A stretch of 64,000 nucleotides of DNA from Anaerosacchariphilus polymeriproducens (GCF_003363435.1 NZ_QRCT01000009.1:1-64000), one strand, 5' to 3'; shown: positions 17,973 to 27,149, counted from the stretch's first letter. The notes: generated by a model from the sequence alone, not told the origin. A program made the numbers and translations.

Positions 17973-18908
17973 ATGTCAGAGTTAGATAAAAAATGCAAGG
18001 AAGATTACATACGAAGAATTCATAAAGTACAGGACTATATTGAACAAAATATTGGGAAATCTATGACGATCGAAGAACTTTCGAATGTTGCTGGGTTTTC
18101 TAAATACCATTTCAGCCGTATTTTTCAGGGAATGCTGCATGAGTCGTTAGCTTATTATGTGAACCGAATACGAATGGAAAGGGCATTATTTTTGCTGGCA
18201 CACCGGGCAGATAAAAATATGACGGATATTGCATATGAACTTGGGTTTTCGGATTCAGCTGTGTTTTCCCGGACATTTAAAAATTACTATGAAGTCAGTC
18301 CAAAAGAATATCGGAAGGAATATAACGAGAATTTTAAAGATTCTTTTTTATTGTCTGAGTATAATAAGAACAAAGAAAAGAAAGAATGGGAGGTCGGTCC
18401 GCGTTCCGTATCCGGTCTGATTACCATCGAAAATATAGAGGAGAAACAGGCCGTCTATGTGAGGCATAATGGTACTTATGAAACGTTAGCGAAAGCGTAT
18501 GTGAGTCTGATGCAGACGTTATTTATTCATGCGGATAATCAGAAACTTCTTGTTGATGGACAGAATTGGGTGCTTGCGATATATCATGACAATCCGGAAT
18601 TTGGAGAGAAGAGTCAGTTTCGTACCAGTCTTTGTCTGACGGTACCAAAAGACATTCGGATTCAGGAAGACGGTGTACTTGGAAGGATGATAATAGAAGG
18701 TGGTCTGTACGCAGTCGGACATTTTCAAATTCAGAAGGAACAGTACAGCGATGCCTGGAATTACATGTACCAGGAGTGGATTTCTGGAAGTGGTTATGTT
18801 CCAAGAAATTACTGTCCGTTTGAAGTGTATCGTAATAATCCACATACCAGTGAGAACCATATCAATGAGGTTGACATATACGTTCCCATTGAGCAAATTC
18901 ATTTCTAA
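17973..18908 (+). CDS. AraC-family regulator with GyrI-like effector-binding domain
   Basis: The first 110 residues hold a double AraC helix-turn-helix (IEELSNVAGFSKYHFSRIF and MTDIAYELGFSDSAVFSRTF). Residues about 150-311 form a GyrI-like/SOUL effector domain, with the usual start KQAVYVRHNGTYETL and end NEVDIYVPIEQI, as in Rob and BmrR-type drug sensors. I chose ATG 17973 because AGGAG lies 8 bases upstream; GTG 17964 sits within that site. It probably senses a hydrophobic or cationic compound and activates an efflux or detoxification gene. A decayed copy of its central part lies at 21130-21253, just ahead of a UvrA-like gene. Confidence 0.87.
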   Translation: MSELDKKCKEDYIRRIHKVQDYIEQNIGKSMTIEELSNVAGFSKYHFSRIFQGMLHESLAYYVNRIRMERALFLLAHRADKNMTDIAYELGFSDSAVFSRTFKNYYEVSPKEYRKEYNENFKDSFLLSEYNKNKEKKEWEVGPRSVSGLITIENIEEKQAVYVRHNGTYETLAKAYVSLMQTLFIHADNQKLLVDGQNWVLAIYHDNPEFGEKSQFRTSLCLTVPKDIRIQEDGVLGRMIIEGGLYAVGHFQIQKEQYSDAWNYMYQEWISGSGYVPRNYCPFEVYRNNPHTSENHINEVDIYVPIEQIHF

Positions 18909-18953
18909 CAAGCTGCAAATCAATAACAATCCAAGTTTTGAAACTAAGTTTTT

Positions 18954-19511
18954 TTATAAAAGTAGATGAAGACTTAATCCAACTACTCCACAAAAACACA
19001 TAACTAGGATTGGATTCCATTTGTATTTTCTTAATAAAAAGAAGGCAAAAAGAAAAATTCCACCATCAATCCAATTGATATTACTTGGTTGGATAGATTC
19101 TCCATTGAAGAGTACAAGGCTTAAGATAGAGAGTCCGGCAGAAGCAATTAATGCAACGATAGCAGGTCTCAGACTGGATAAGATGCTTTTTAAAGCTGAC
19201 ATTTCTTTGTATCTATAATAAAGGAAAGCCAAAAAGGATACAATCAAACAGGAAGGAAGAATACAGCCTAAGGTTGCAATGATTGCACCACCGATTCCGG
19301 CAATTCGCATACCTGCAAAAGTTGCAGAATTAATTGCAATCGGACCAGGTGTCATTCCTGAGATTGTGATCAGATCAGTATATCCACTCATGGTAAGCCA
19401 GCCATGTTTTGTCACAACCTGGCTTTGAATCAGAGGCATAGCAGCATATCCACCACCTATACTAAACATGCCTACCTGTATAAAACTAAGAAATAATTCA
19501 AGATAAATCAT
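18954..19511 (-). CDS. Chromate-transporter family (CHR) protein, second short subunit
   Basis: A 185-residue membrane protein of the short CHR type. It has the N-terminal FSIGGGYAAMPLIQ and the TPGPIAINSATFAGMRIAG motif that marks the family. About five or six helices are visible. Short CHR proteins work in pairs, and its partner is immediately upstream with a 4-base overlap. CHR proteins export chromate in some bacteria, but the true substrate of many clostridial members is untested. A divergent LysR regulator probably controls the pair. Confidence 0.87.
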   Translation of the reverse strand: MIYLELFLSFIQVGMFSIGGGYAAMPLIQSQVVTKHGWLTMSGYTDLITISGMTPGPIAINSATFAGMRIAGIGGAIIATLGCILPSCLIVSFLAFLYYRYKEMSALKSILSSLRPAIVALIASAGLSILSLVLFNGESIQPSNINWIDGGIFLFAFFLLRKYKWNPILVMCFCGVVGLSLHLLL

Positions 19512-20092
19512 TTTTTCACCTCCTTAAAGCGCCATAATTCTTTGCCAATACCAACAATAGTAGCAATAACAATAATATAGATGACATTAACATGAAAGAA
19601 AAAGGTTGCAATAAAACCAACTATCATAACTAAGTTTTTAATAATTGATTTTTCTTTCACTATATTTAGTCCAAGTTCACAAACTACATCCAGAATAACA
19701 GCAGCCACACCAGCCTGCATTCCCTTTAATACCAATGCTACATAAAGATTGCTGGCAAATGTGGAATAAAAGAAAGAAATAACAGATAGTATAAGCATCG
19801 GAGGTAAAATAGTTCCGATGATAGCAATTAATATTCCAAAGAATCCGGCAATACGCCAACCAACTAGAATGGAAGCATTTACCGCAATAGCACCGGGAGC
19901 CGATTGGGCTAATGCAGTTAAATCCAACATTTCATCTTCCTCTATCCAGTGAAGTTCATCAACAAATTTCCGTTTCATGAAAGTAATAATAACAAATCCG
20001 CCACCGAAGGTAAAAGTACTAATATAAAGAGTGCTAAGAAATAGCTTAAGCAATTTTTTTTGAGAATCTTGGCATTTTAAATTGTTTTCCAT
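19508..20092 (-). CDS. Chromate-transporter family (CHR) protein, first short subunit
   Basis: A 194-residue membrane protein with the paired CHR motifs FTFGGGFVIITFMKRKFVDE and SAPGAIAVNASILVGWRIAG. I moved the start from 20113 to ATG 20092, because AGGAGG lies 7 bases before it. It is the first gene of a two-gene operon with the other short CHR subunit. Together they probably form an antiparallel heterodimer in the membrane. Function as a chromate or sulfate-like anion transporter is by family only. Confidence 0.87.
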   Translation of the reverse strand: MENNLKCQDSQKKLLKLFLSTLYISTFTFGGGFVIITFMKRKFVDELHWIEEDEMLDLTALAQSAPGAIAVNASILVGWRIAGFFGILIAIIGTILPPMLILSVISFFYSTFASNLYVALVLKGMQAGVAAVILDVVCELGLNIVKEKSIIKNLVMIVGFIATFFFHVNVIYIIVIATIVGIGKELWRFKEVKK

Positions 20093-20146
20093 ATGAATTC
20101 CTCCTCTTACCAATCATAACTCTTGCAAGAAAATGTGTAAAATGCT

Positions 20147-20156
20147 ATAAATTTAT
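20147..20156. promoter_or_regulatory. Possible LysR-binding palindrome in the divergent chr/lysR gap
   Basis: The 80-base gap between the divergent genes contains the perfect palindrome ATAAATTTAT, with flanks that extend a T-N11-A pattern typical of LysR boxes. A TATAAT lies at 20177-20182, very close to the LysR start. Placement between divergent genes fits autoregulation plus control of the transporter pair. Confidence 0.35.
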
Positions 20157-20193
20157 TAAGAACATAACAAAAATGATATAATGGAGATAATCA

Positions 20194-21096
20194 ATGACAA
20201 TGAAACATATGAAGATATTTATACAAGTATATCAAATGCAGAATATCACACAGGCCGCAGAAATATTACATATGACCCAACCAGCAGTATCAAGAGCTAT
20301 TCAGGAAATAGAAAGACATTATGGGGTCTGCCTATTTGAACGCATGAATAGAAGACTGTCAATTACCGAAAGTGGAAAACAGTTCTATGCACAAGCATTG
20401 CATATCGTAGAGGCTTTCGACAATATGGAAAAGGGGATGCAAAATTGGGATACATTCGGGATATTACGAATAGGCTCCAGTGTCTCAATTGGTAATTTTT
20501 TATTACCCCAGATTATTAGTATATATCAAAATAGGTATCCTGATATGAGGATACAAGTCAACATTGCAAATGGTAATACTTTGCAAAAGCTATTACGGGA
20601 TAATCAGATGGATATTGCTTTGATAGAAGGTAGTGTAGAAGAAATAGAATTGCATGCAGAATCTTTTAATAGAGATCAATTACTATTAATTACGCCACCA
20701 GTCCATCCCTTATTATCTGTGAAAGAACTGAAATTAGAAGATCTAATAAAATATCCAATGCTGTTAAGAGAAAAAGGAAGTGGGGTAAGAACATATATTG
20801 ATGATGCGTTCTCTGTAAGAGGGCTAACGATTCATCCAAGATGGGAAAGTACAAGCACACAGGCAATTGTAAAAGCGGTTAGTTTGGGAATTGGAATTTC
20901 TTTTTTGCCCAAGCTTTTGGTTAATAAAGATATAGAAAACGGATTAGTGAAAACACATGAAATTTCTGATATGAAATTAAGCCGCCAACATTTTATAGTA
21001 TGGCATAAAAACAAATATTTAACTACTGCGGCAAAACAGTTTATAGAATTATGTAAGGAGATAACAGCATCCTCTTCTATAATTGATGGAAAATAA
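20194..21096 (+). CDS. LysR-family transcriptional regulator
   Basis: A 300-residue protein of normal LysR length. The N-terminal winged helix-turn-helix is clear (QNITQAAEILHMTQPAVSRA, then EIERHYGVCLFERMNRR). Residues about 90-290 form a periplasmic-binding-like effector domain (LRIGSSVSIGNFLLPQII and LGIGISFLPKLLV). It is transcribed divergently from the CHR transporter pair with an 80-base gap, the usual arrangement for a LysR regulator that controls its neighbour. The effector is unknown; an oxyanion would fit. Confidence 0.9.
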   Translation: MTMKHMKIFIQVYQMQNITQAAEILHMTQPAVSRAIQEIERHYGVCLFERMNRRLSITESGKQFYAQALHIVEAFDNMEKGMQNWDTFGILRIGSSVSIGNFLLPQIISIYQNRYPDMRIQVNIANGNTLQKLLRDNQMDIALIEGSVEEIELHAESFNRDQLLLITPPVHPLLSVKELKLEDLIKYPMLLREKGSGVRTYIDDAFSVRGLTIHPRWESTSTQAIVKAVSLGIGISFLPKLLVNKDIENGLVKTHEISDMKLSRQHFIVWHKNKYLTTAAKQFIELCKEITASSSIIDGK

Positions 21097-21129
21097 GAAC
21101 ATACTTTTTTACTTCAAAAGTTTGCAGAG

Positions 21130-21253
21130 AAGGAATATAGCAAGAATTGCAAAGCTTCTTCTTGATTTTCCGAGTACAATAAGTACACAGCAAAAAAAGA
21201 ATGGGTAGTCGATCCATTTTCTATATCTGGTCAGATTCCCCTAAGTGGGAGTG
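21130..21253 (+). pseudogene. Decayed copy of the AraC/GyrI regulator gene
   Basis: The stretch from AAGGAATATAGCAAGAATT aligns base by base with the interior of the AraC/GyrI gene starting near 18314 (AAGGAATATAACGAGAATT). It stays alignable through AAAGAATGGGTAGTCGATCC versus AAAGAATGGGAGGTCGGTCC and on to the equivalent of 18425. The word GCTGCAAATCAAT, found just after that gene's stop at 18911, recurs here at about 21262. The reading frame is broken and both ends are lost. It appears to be the scar of a second AraC/GyrI gene that once preceded the UvrA-like gene. Confidence 0.7.
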
Positions 21254-21289
21254 GACTAATATGCTGCAAATCAATTTAGAGGTGAACAA

Positions 21290-23575
21290 ATGGAAGAAAT
21301 CAAGATTCAAGGAGCACGAATTCATAATTTAAAAAATATCAATCTGAAGATTCCTAAACGTCAACTGGTGGTCATTACAGGTATTAGTGGATCAGGAAAA
21401 TCCAGTCTTGCATTCGATATTTTGTTTGAAGAAGGTAAGAATCAGTATCTACAGTCGATTGGGATTCTAACGGGACTTGATAATGAGGATCGGTTCGATA
21501 TGATAGAAGGAATTGGTCCAACGGTGGCGGTACATCAGAATACTGTCCGGCAGAGCAATCCCCGTTCTACAGTAGGCACAAAGACAGGAATTTTAAATCA
21601 GCTGGCTCTTGTTTATGCCTGCGATGGAGAAGTTTTAGATGAGCATAGGGAACATCTCTCTCCAGGTCAATTTCTCTATACAACGGCCGAAGGCATGTGT
21701 ATTAGCTGTCAAGGAAGAGGTTCTTATTTTGATATTAAACTGGAACAGTTGATCCCAGATAAAACAACAACGTTATTTGAGGTCTATGAGAGTCTTAAGG
21801 TAACATCTGGTTTCTTACGGATTCTAAAGAAGAAATATGGTGAATATTTTGACACTCCATTCTGGCATCTTCCAGAAGATATTCAAAGTGAAGTGGTTTA
21901 TGGAACGTATGACAATGGAAAACAAAGCTACTGTCTTGAACGGATTCTTAAGAATGCGTTTGAAAAAGGGGAAGATGTTGAGGAAGTCTATGTAAAGACT
22001 ATCTGTAAAGATTGTCAAGGGGAAAGGATCAGTGATGATGCAAGAGAAGTCTTTCTTCGTGGAAAGCGGATTGGTGAATTGGGACAGATGACACTGACAA
22101 GTCTTCTTAAGTTTCTGGATGGAATACCTGGCGAAGAATTATCCCAGTTCAGTAAGAACGTAATAAAAAGTGTGAGGCAGAAACTAAAGTATCTGATTCA
22201 GTTTCGTTTGGGACATCTGATGCTTTACCGTGAGATGTCTTCCTTAAGCGGTGGCGAGGTACAGCGCATCTTTCTCTATCGACATCTTGAGTCCGGAATG
22301 GATTCCCTGATTTATATCTTTGATGAACCGATGGCAGGATTACACCCGTCAGAGAAGCAAAACGTGATAAAAGCGATAAAGAAATTAAGGGACATTGGTA
22401 ATACAGTGCTTGTAGTAGAGCATGATAAAGAGATGATTTTTCAAGCTGACCATATCATTGAGATTGGCCCTAAGGCTGGGGTAGAAGGAGGAATAGTGGT
22501 TTATCAAGGTGATTATGAAAAGTATGAGAAAGCAGATACTCTGCTTAGCCAGTATATTTTTAATAAATGTTTGGTGTTCGAGCGGAAGGTCAAAAAGCAT
22601 ATTTTTGATAAACAAAACTCTCTGACTCTAGATCATGCTGATGCCCATTATTTAAAGGATCTTACAGTAGAATTTCCACTTCATTCTATGGTTGGGATTG
22701 CCGGATTATCCGGGAGTGGTAAGAGTTCACTGATCGAGGAGACATTATTGAAACGTCTTGTCAGTGCCAAGAAATATGGTCGTGCAATTGGTATAGCAGG
22801 GGTAGAACGAATCAGTGGTTTTGTCAGGATATCCCAGGCTCCAATTGGAAGAAGTTCCAATTCTACACCTGCCTCATATATAGGAATATGGGATAAGGTC
22901 AGGAAACTTTTTGCAAAACAGCCGGAAGCAAAAAAAAGAAACATGAGTGCCGGACATTTTTCGTTTCATTCAAAAGGAGCATGCCCGGACTGTGGTGGCA
23001 GTGGCTATGAAAGAATTTTTCTGACCGCTGATTTTTCTGTCGACAAGCAATGTCAGACGTGTCATGGAAAGCGGTTTCAGGAAGAGAGCCTTTTTGTGAA
23101 ATATAAAGGGAAATCGATTACCGATGTATTGGAAATGAGTATTGAAGAGGCTTGTTCCTTTTTTTTAGGTCAGGAAAGCATTGTAAAACCTCTGCGTATT
23201 TTAGAGCAGATGGGTATGAATTACTTAACACTTGGTCAGCCTACTTCTTCTTTAAGCGGTGGTGAGGCGCAGCGAGTGAAGCTTGCAAAAGAACTAGGGA
23301 AACAGCGCGGGGGCAATATACTCTATGTGCTGGATGAACCAACAACCGGACTTAGCATGTATGATACGGCATTGTTGCTAAAATTATTGGATAATTTGGT
23401 TCTCAATGGAAATTCAGTAATTATCATTGAACACAATATAGAGGTCTTAAAGAACTGTGATTATATAATTGAACTTGGTCCCGAAGGTGGAGATATGGGC
23501 GGTGAGATTATTGCGAAAGGAACACCGGAACAATTGAGAGACAATCCAAATTCCAAAACAGGGAGGTATCTTTAA
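21290..23575 (+). CDS. Short UvrA-like (UvrA2/DrrC-type) tandem ABC ATPase
   Basis: This is a 761-residue cytoplasmic protein, about 180 residues shorter than canonical UvrA (near 940). It has two ABC cassettes: Walker A GISGSGKSSLAF near residue 31 with LSGGEVQRIFLYRHLESG, and GLSGSGKSSLIEE near 470 with LSGGEAQRVKLAKELGK. Zinc-binding pairs are visible (CISCQGRG, CKDCQGER, CPDCGGSG, CQTCHGKRF). Short UvrA-like proteins of this kind occur with drug-resistance genes (DrrC) and are thought to protect DNA from intercalating or bulky agents rather than replace housekeeping UvrA. The end overlaps the next gene's ATG. A decayed AraC/GyrI drug-sensor gene sits directly upstream. Confidence 0.88.
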   Translation: MEEIKIQGARIHNLKNINLKIPKRQLVVITGISGSGKSSLAFDILFEEGKNQYLQSIGILTGLDNEDRFDMIEGIGPTVAVHQNTVRQSNPRSTVGTKTGILNQLALVYACDGEVLDEHREHLSPGQFLYTTAEGMCISCQGRGSYFDIKLEQLIPDKTTTLFEVYESLKVTSGFLRILKKKYGEYFDTPFWHLPEDIQSEVVYGTYDNGKQSYCLERILKNAFEKGEDVEEVYVKTICKDCQGERISDDAREVFLRGKRIGELGQMTLTSLLKFLDGIPGEELSQFSKNVIKSVRQKLKYLIQFRLGHLMLYREMSSLSGGEVQRIFLYRHLESGMDSLIYIFDEPMAGLHPSEKQNVIKAIKKLRDIGNTVLVVEHDKEMIFQADHIIEIGPKAGVEGGIVVYQGDYEKYEKADTLLSQYIFNKCLVFERKVKKHIFDKQNSLTLDHADAHYLKDLTVEFPLHSMVGIAGLSGSGKSSLIEETLLKRLVSAKKYGRAIGIAGVERISGFVRISQAPIGRSSNSTPASYIGIWDKVRKLFAKQPEAKKRNMSAGHFSFHSKGACPDCGGSGYERIFLTADFSVDKQCQTCHGKRFQEESLFVKYKGKSITDVLEMSIEEACSFFLGQESIVKPLRILEQMGMNYLTLGQPTSSLSGGEAQRVKLAKELGKQRGGNILYVLDEPTTGLSMYDTALLLKLLDNLVLNGNSVIIIEHNIEVLKNCDYIIELGPEGGDMGGEIIAKGTPEQLRDNPNSKTGRYL

Positions 23576-24558
23576 TGACCTTAAAAACGCAGATGGAAAA
23601 GATAATAAATAGAAGCTACAATAATATTGGAGGCATAATTGTACTAAAAAATGGTAAAACAGTATATGAAAAATACTTTAATGAATGCACAGCTGCTAGC
23701 AGCTTTCATGTTTTTTCAGTAACAAAAAGCATTATTTCTATATTGATTGGTATTGCCATAGACAAGGGGAATATCAAAAGTATCAACCAGAGAGTATTGG
23801 ACTTTTTCCCAGATTACATAATTAAAAGGGGAGAAAAAACGATACAGAGTGTTACCATTAAGGATCTGCTGACAATGACAGCTCCATATAAATATAAATC
23901 AGAACCCTATACAGAATATTTTGCAAGTGATAACTGGGTAAAAAGTGCGCTTGATTTATTAGGAGGCAAGGGGAAGATAGGAGAATTCAGATATACTCCA
24001 CTCATAGGTCCAGATATTTTGTCCGGTATTCTTGTAACAGCGACTGGACAATCCGTACTCGATTTTGCAACAAAATACTTATTTTCTCCATTGGAAATTA
24101 GTGCTAAGAACAATGTGGTCTTTCAAAATAAAGAGGAACAATTTGCATTTTATGAAGCAAAAAGTGTCAGTGGATGGGCTGCTGACAGGACAGGAGTAAA
24201 TACAGCAGGATGGGGGCTTACGCTGACTCCGGTGGAAATGGTAAAGATAGGTCAATTATATTTAGATGGTGGGATATGGAAGGGCAAACAAATAGTATCA
24301 ACTAAGTGGATTGATGAGAGCACAAAGGAACATAGCAGAAGTAACCAGTGGAAGCTGTCGTATGGTTATCTTTGGTGGATCATTGATGATAAAAAACATG
24401 TTTACGCTGCTATGGGAGATGGAGGAAATGTGATATATGTCAATGAAAAGAAAAAAATGGTGGTCTCTATTGCTTCTCTTTTTATGCCACGTGCTAAGGA
24501 TAGAATAAAACTGATTCAAGAGTATATTGTACCTGTGTTTGAAAATTGTGTACAGTGA
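23575..24558 (+). CDS. Class C beta-lactamase-fold serine hydrolase
   Basis: The 327-residue protein has the serine hydrolase signature SVTK (nucleophile Ser near residue 50, in FHVFSVTKSIISIL), the lid segments LLTMTAPYKY and GWGLTLTPVEMVKIGQLYLD, and the end pattern GYLWWIID and GDGGNVIYV. No signal peptide is evident, so it may be cytoplasmic. Members of this fold include esterases, D-aminopeptidases and PBP-like enzymes; the sequence does not discriminate. Its ATG overlaps the stop of the UvrA-like gene, so the two are cotranslated and may share a detoxification role. Confidence 0.82.
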   Translation: MTLKTQMEKIINRSYNNIGGIIVLKNGKTVYEKYFNECTAASSFHVFSVTKSIISILIGIAIDKGNIKSINQRVLDFFPDYIIKRGEKTIQSVTIKDLLTMTAPYKYKSEPYTEYFASDNWVKSALDLLGGKGKIGEFRYTPLIGPDILSGILVTATGQSVLDFATKYLFSPLEISAKNNVVFQNKEEQFAFYEAKSVSGWAADRTGVNTAGWGLTLTPVEMVKIGQLYLDGGIWKGKQIVSTKWIDESTKEHSRSNQWKLSYGYLWWIIDDKKHVYAAMGDGGNVIYVNEKKKMVVSIASLFMPRAKDRIKLIQEYIVPVFENCVQ

Positions 24559-24568
24559 AGTAGTTTTC

Positions 24569-24597
24569 TTGACAGTATATCGGAATGCCGATATACT
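24569..24597 (+). promoter_or_regulatory. Promoter with a perfect palindromic operator for the HTH/kinase pair
   Basis: The -35 TTGACA (24569-24574) and -10 TATACT (24592-24597) are separated by exactly 17 bases. A perfect inverted repeat, AGTATATCGG and CCGATATACT with a 4-base centre AATG (24574-24597), fills the spacer and the -10. A repressor bound there would block RNA polymerase. The helix-turn-helix gene starting at 24618 is the natural candidate, as in HipB autoregulation. Confidence 0.8.
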
Positions 24598-24617
24598 AAT
24601 GATAGGGGTGAAAAACG

Positions 24618-25073
24618 ATGACAATTATGGAATTATTAAAAGAAAAAGGCCTGTCACGATATAGTTTATCCAAAATAAGCGGTATCCCTTGGGCAACGCT
24701 TGCAGATATCTGCTCGGGCAAAACAAGCCTTAACCGATGCAATGTGCAGACGCTTTCAAAGCTGTCCAGAGCACTGAATATATCCATGGAAGAAATCTTT
24801 GAATTGGAAACAAAGCCACAAAAAGTTGAAAAATCAGGGAAACCTGCAGATAAAACTTATTTGGAAACTAACTTGTCCTTGCAATTAACAAAGGCGATAA
24901 AAGATTATGAGCAGGGAGATAAAGACAAGGTATCTTATATGGATTGTTTGTGGGGAGAGCTTTATGGATCTATCAATGCAGACTTTTGGGCAGGTTGTAT
25001 TTCAGAAGAACAGGCAAACTATTTAAGAAAAAAATATCTTTACAGTGAAGAACAGGAGGGATCGGATGATTGA
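24618..25073 (+). CDS. XRE-family helix-turn-helix protein, HipB-like
   Basis: A 151-residue protein. Residues about 1-65 form an XRE-type helix-turn-helix (SRYSLSKISGIPWATLADIC and NVQTLSKLSRALNISMEEIF). The C-terminal 75 residues are a separate helical part (KAIKDYEQGDKDKVSYMDC) that may bind its partner. AGGGGTG lies 8 bases upstream. It overlaps the HipA-like kinase gene by 8 bases. This arrangement, with the palindrome in the promoter, is that of a toxin-antitoxin operon with autorepression. The family call is firm, the antitoxin role is inferred. Confidence 0.8.
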   Translation: MTIMELLKEKGLSRYSLSKISGIPWATLADICSGKTSLNRCNVQTLSKLSRALNISMEEIFELETKPQKVEKSGKPADKTYLETNLSLQLTKAIKDYEQGDKDKVSYMDCLWGELYGSINADFWAGCISEEQANYLRKKYLYSEEQEGSDD

Positions 25074-25950
25074 TTTTACATCATGTGCTGTTAATAAGTT
25101 TAAAGCATATGGCGGTGCCAACGGGAACAAAATCAATATTTTATATAAAGGAACAAGCTATATGCTTAAATTTCCGCCGGTTCCAAGCAAAAGTAAGGCT
25201 ATGAGTTATACAAACAGCTGCATCAGTGAATATCTTGCCTGTCATATCTTCAAGTCAATTGGTATACCGGCACAGGAAACATTGCTCGGTACCTATACCG
25301 ATAAACGAGGAAAGGAAAAAATTGTGGTGGCCTGCAGGGATTTTACCGAGAATGGAAAAAGGCTTATGGAATTTGCCCACCTAAAAAACACCTGTGTAGA
25401 TAGTGAGCAAAGTGGCTATGGAACCGAGCTGTCTTCCATTTTGAAAGCCATTGATGAACAAGCACTGATATCATCGGTTGAACTACGAGCATTCTTTTGG
25501 GAAATGTTTGTTGCAGATGCCTTGCTTGGAAATTTTGACCGTCATAATGGCAACTGGGGAATTTTAATAGATGAACAGAAACAAACAGCAGAAATCGCAC
25601 CGGTTTATGATTGCGGCTCCTGTTTGTTTCCACAACTAGATGGAGAGCATATGGAGAAGGTTCTAAATAGCGAGGATGAAATAAACCAACGAATCTATGT
25701 TTTTCCTACCTCAGCTATTATGGAAAACGGAAAAAAAATTTCCTATTTTGAATTCATATCTTCCCTACAAAATGAAGAATGTAATGCAGCATTGCAAAAA
25801 ATATTCGAGCGAATTGATATCGATAAAATTGAAAGACTGATTGAAGCAACCCCAGTTATTTCTAGGATGCAAAAGGATTTTTACAAGACGATGATTTTAG
25901 AGCGAAAAGAAAAAATTTTTGATTATAGCATGAACCTTCTGATGAAATAG
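25066..25950 (+). CDS. HipA/CtkA-like serine/threonine kinase, probable toxin
   Basis: The 294-residue protein resembles the short HipA-like kinases (CtkA type). The N-lobe has YMLKFPPV with the ATP-binding Lys. Catalytic features are ALLGNFDRHNGNWGIL (HipA-type D-R-H-x-x-N loop) and APVYDCGSCL (metal-binding Asp). ATG 25066 has AGGAGGG upstream and is preferred to GTG 25045. Such kinases phosphorylate host targets (a tRNA synthetase for HipA) and cause growth arrest. The paired helix-turn-helix gene would neutralise or repress it. The target here is unknown. Confidence 0.82.
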   Translation: MIDFTSCAVNKFKAYGGANGNKINILYKGTSYMLKFPPVPSKSKAMSYTNSCISEYLACHIFKSIGIPAQETLLGTYTDKRGKEKIVVACRDFTENGKRLMEFAHLKNTCVDSEQSGYGTELSSILKAIDEQALISSVELRAFFWEMFVADALLGNFDRHNGNWGILIDEQKQTAEIAPVYDCGSCLFPQLDGEHMEKVLNSEDEINQRIYVFPTSAIMENGKKISYFEFISSLQNEECNAALQKIFERIDIDKIERLIEATPVISRMQKDFYKTMILERKEKIFDYSMNLLMK

Positions 25951-26064
25951 AGATGCAACAGCTGAGTAAAGTCTTTTAATTATACTACTTATGAATAAAT
26001 TTTAAATAATGTAGAAATACTTCCAATAATACATTATCATAAATTTGATATTAATGGAGGTAAA

Positions 26065-26991
26065 ATGAAGACTGAAAGACGATTGAATAATACTTATAAA
26101 AATGCAGAAAAGATATATTTTGATAATAATTCAAAATATATCTTTTTTAGTGATATGCATAGGGGTGACGATAGCGTTTCTGATGAATTCACAAGAAATC
26201 AGAATGTCTTTTTACATGCATTAAATTATTATTATAAAGAAGGATATGAATATATTGAAGTTGGGGATGGTGATGAGCTTTGGGAATACAAGAACTTTAG
26301 TGTTATTCGTTTAGCACATAGCGATGTATTTACGGTTATAAAAAAGTTTTATGATGAAGGCCGCTTTATCATGCTATATGGTAATCATAATATTTATTTA
26401 AAGTCAAAACGATTCATCAAAAATAATTATTATCAGTATTACGATGAATACAATCAAAAACGAGTGGACTTATTTAGGGGATTGGAACCGAAGGAGGCGA
26501 TCATTCTAAAACATAAGAAAACGAAACAGAAAATTTTTGTGCTGCATGGTCATCAGGGTGACTTTATGAATGACCAATTTTGGGTTTTTTCCATGTTATT
26601 ACTTCGATACTTTTGGAGATATTTGCATATTGTTGGTTTTGACAATCCGACCAGTCCGGCTCGTAATTTGTATAAAAGACATAAAGTAGAGAAGGTCTAT
26701 AGTAAATGGATAGAAAAACACAAAATAATGATAATCTGCGGGCATACCCACAGACCCAAATTTCCAAAAGTGAATGAACTTCCATATTTTAATTTAGGTT
26801 GTTGTACACGAACTCGTGGTATTGCAGGGATTGAAATTGTTAATGGTAAAATATTAATGGTTGATTGGAGAATTGCTGCAGCCGAAAATGGGGAATTGAA
26901 AATTCATAGGACAGTAGTAAGAGGACCGGAACCTATTGAAAAATTTAATTCTAAGAATAATCAATATCCTATTCATTGTAAGAGGAATTAA
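26065..26991 (+). CDS. Metallophosphoesterase (calcineurin-like), LpxH/UDP-sugar-hydrolase-like fold
   Basis: A 308-residue cytoplasmic protein with all five metallophosphatase blocks: FFSDMHRGDD (D-x-H), VGDGDELW (G-D-x-x-D/E), LYGNHNIYL (G-N-H), VLHGHQGD (H) and ICGHTHRPKF (G-H-x-H). It should hydrolyse a phosphomonoester or diester using two metal ions. Similar proteins in Clostridia are annotated only as metallophosphoesterases. GGAGG lies 6 bases before the ATG. The gene appears monocistronic, with a strong terminator 37 bases after its end. Confidence 0.88.
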   Translation: MKTERRLNNTYKNAEKIYFDNNSKYIFFSDMHRGDDSVSDEFTRNQNVFLHALNYYYKEGYEYIEVGDGDELWEYKNFSVIRLAHSDVFTVIKKFYDEGRFIMLYGNHNIYLKSKRFIKNNYYQYYDEYNQKRVDLFRGLEPKEAIILKHKKTKQKIFVLHGHQGDFMNDQFWVFSMLLLRYFWRYLHIVGFDNPTSPARNLYKRHKVEKVYSKWIEKHKIMIICGHTHRPKFPKVNELPYFNLGCCTRTRGIAGIEIVNGKILMVDWRIAAAENGELKIHRTVVRGPEPIEKFNSKNNQYPIHCKRN

Positions 26992-27027
26992 TATATCATT
27001 TATTATAGTTAAGGTAAATAAGTTATT

Positions 27028-27067
27028 GCTCTATATTCTTGAAGTTTACGAGAATATAGAGCTTTTT
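27028..27067 (+). terminator. Rho-independent terminator after the metallophosphoesterase gene
   Basis: A perfect 12-bp stem, GCTCTATATTCT (27028-27039) and its complement (27051-27062), has an 11-base loop and is followed by TTTTT. It lies 37 bases beyond the stop codon. Confidence 0.9.
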
Positions 27068-27149
27068 AATGGCTTTTTAGACAAAGGTATAGTATAATTA
27101 TTCAGATAAAAAAAGGCTTTTGAATTTGATTTTTAAGGAGTAAAATTTT

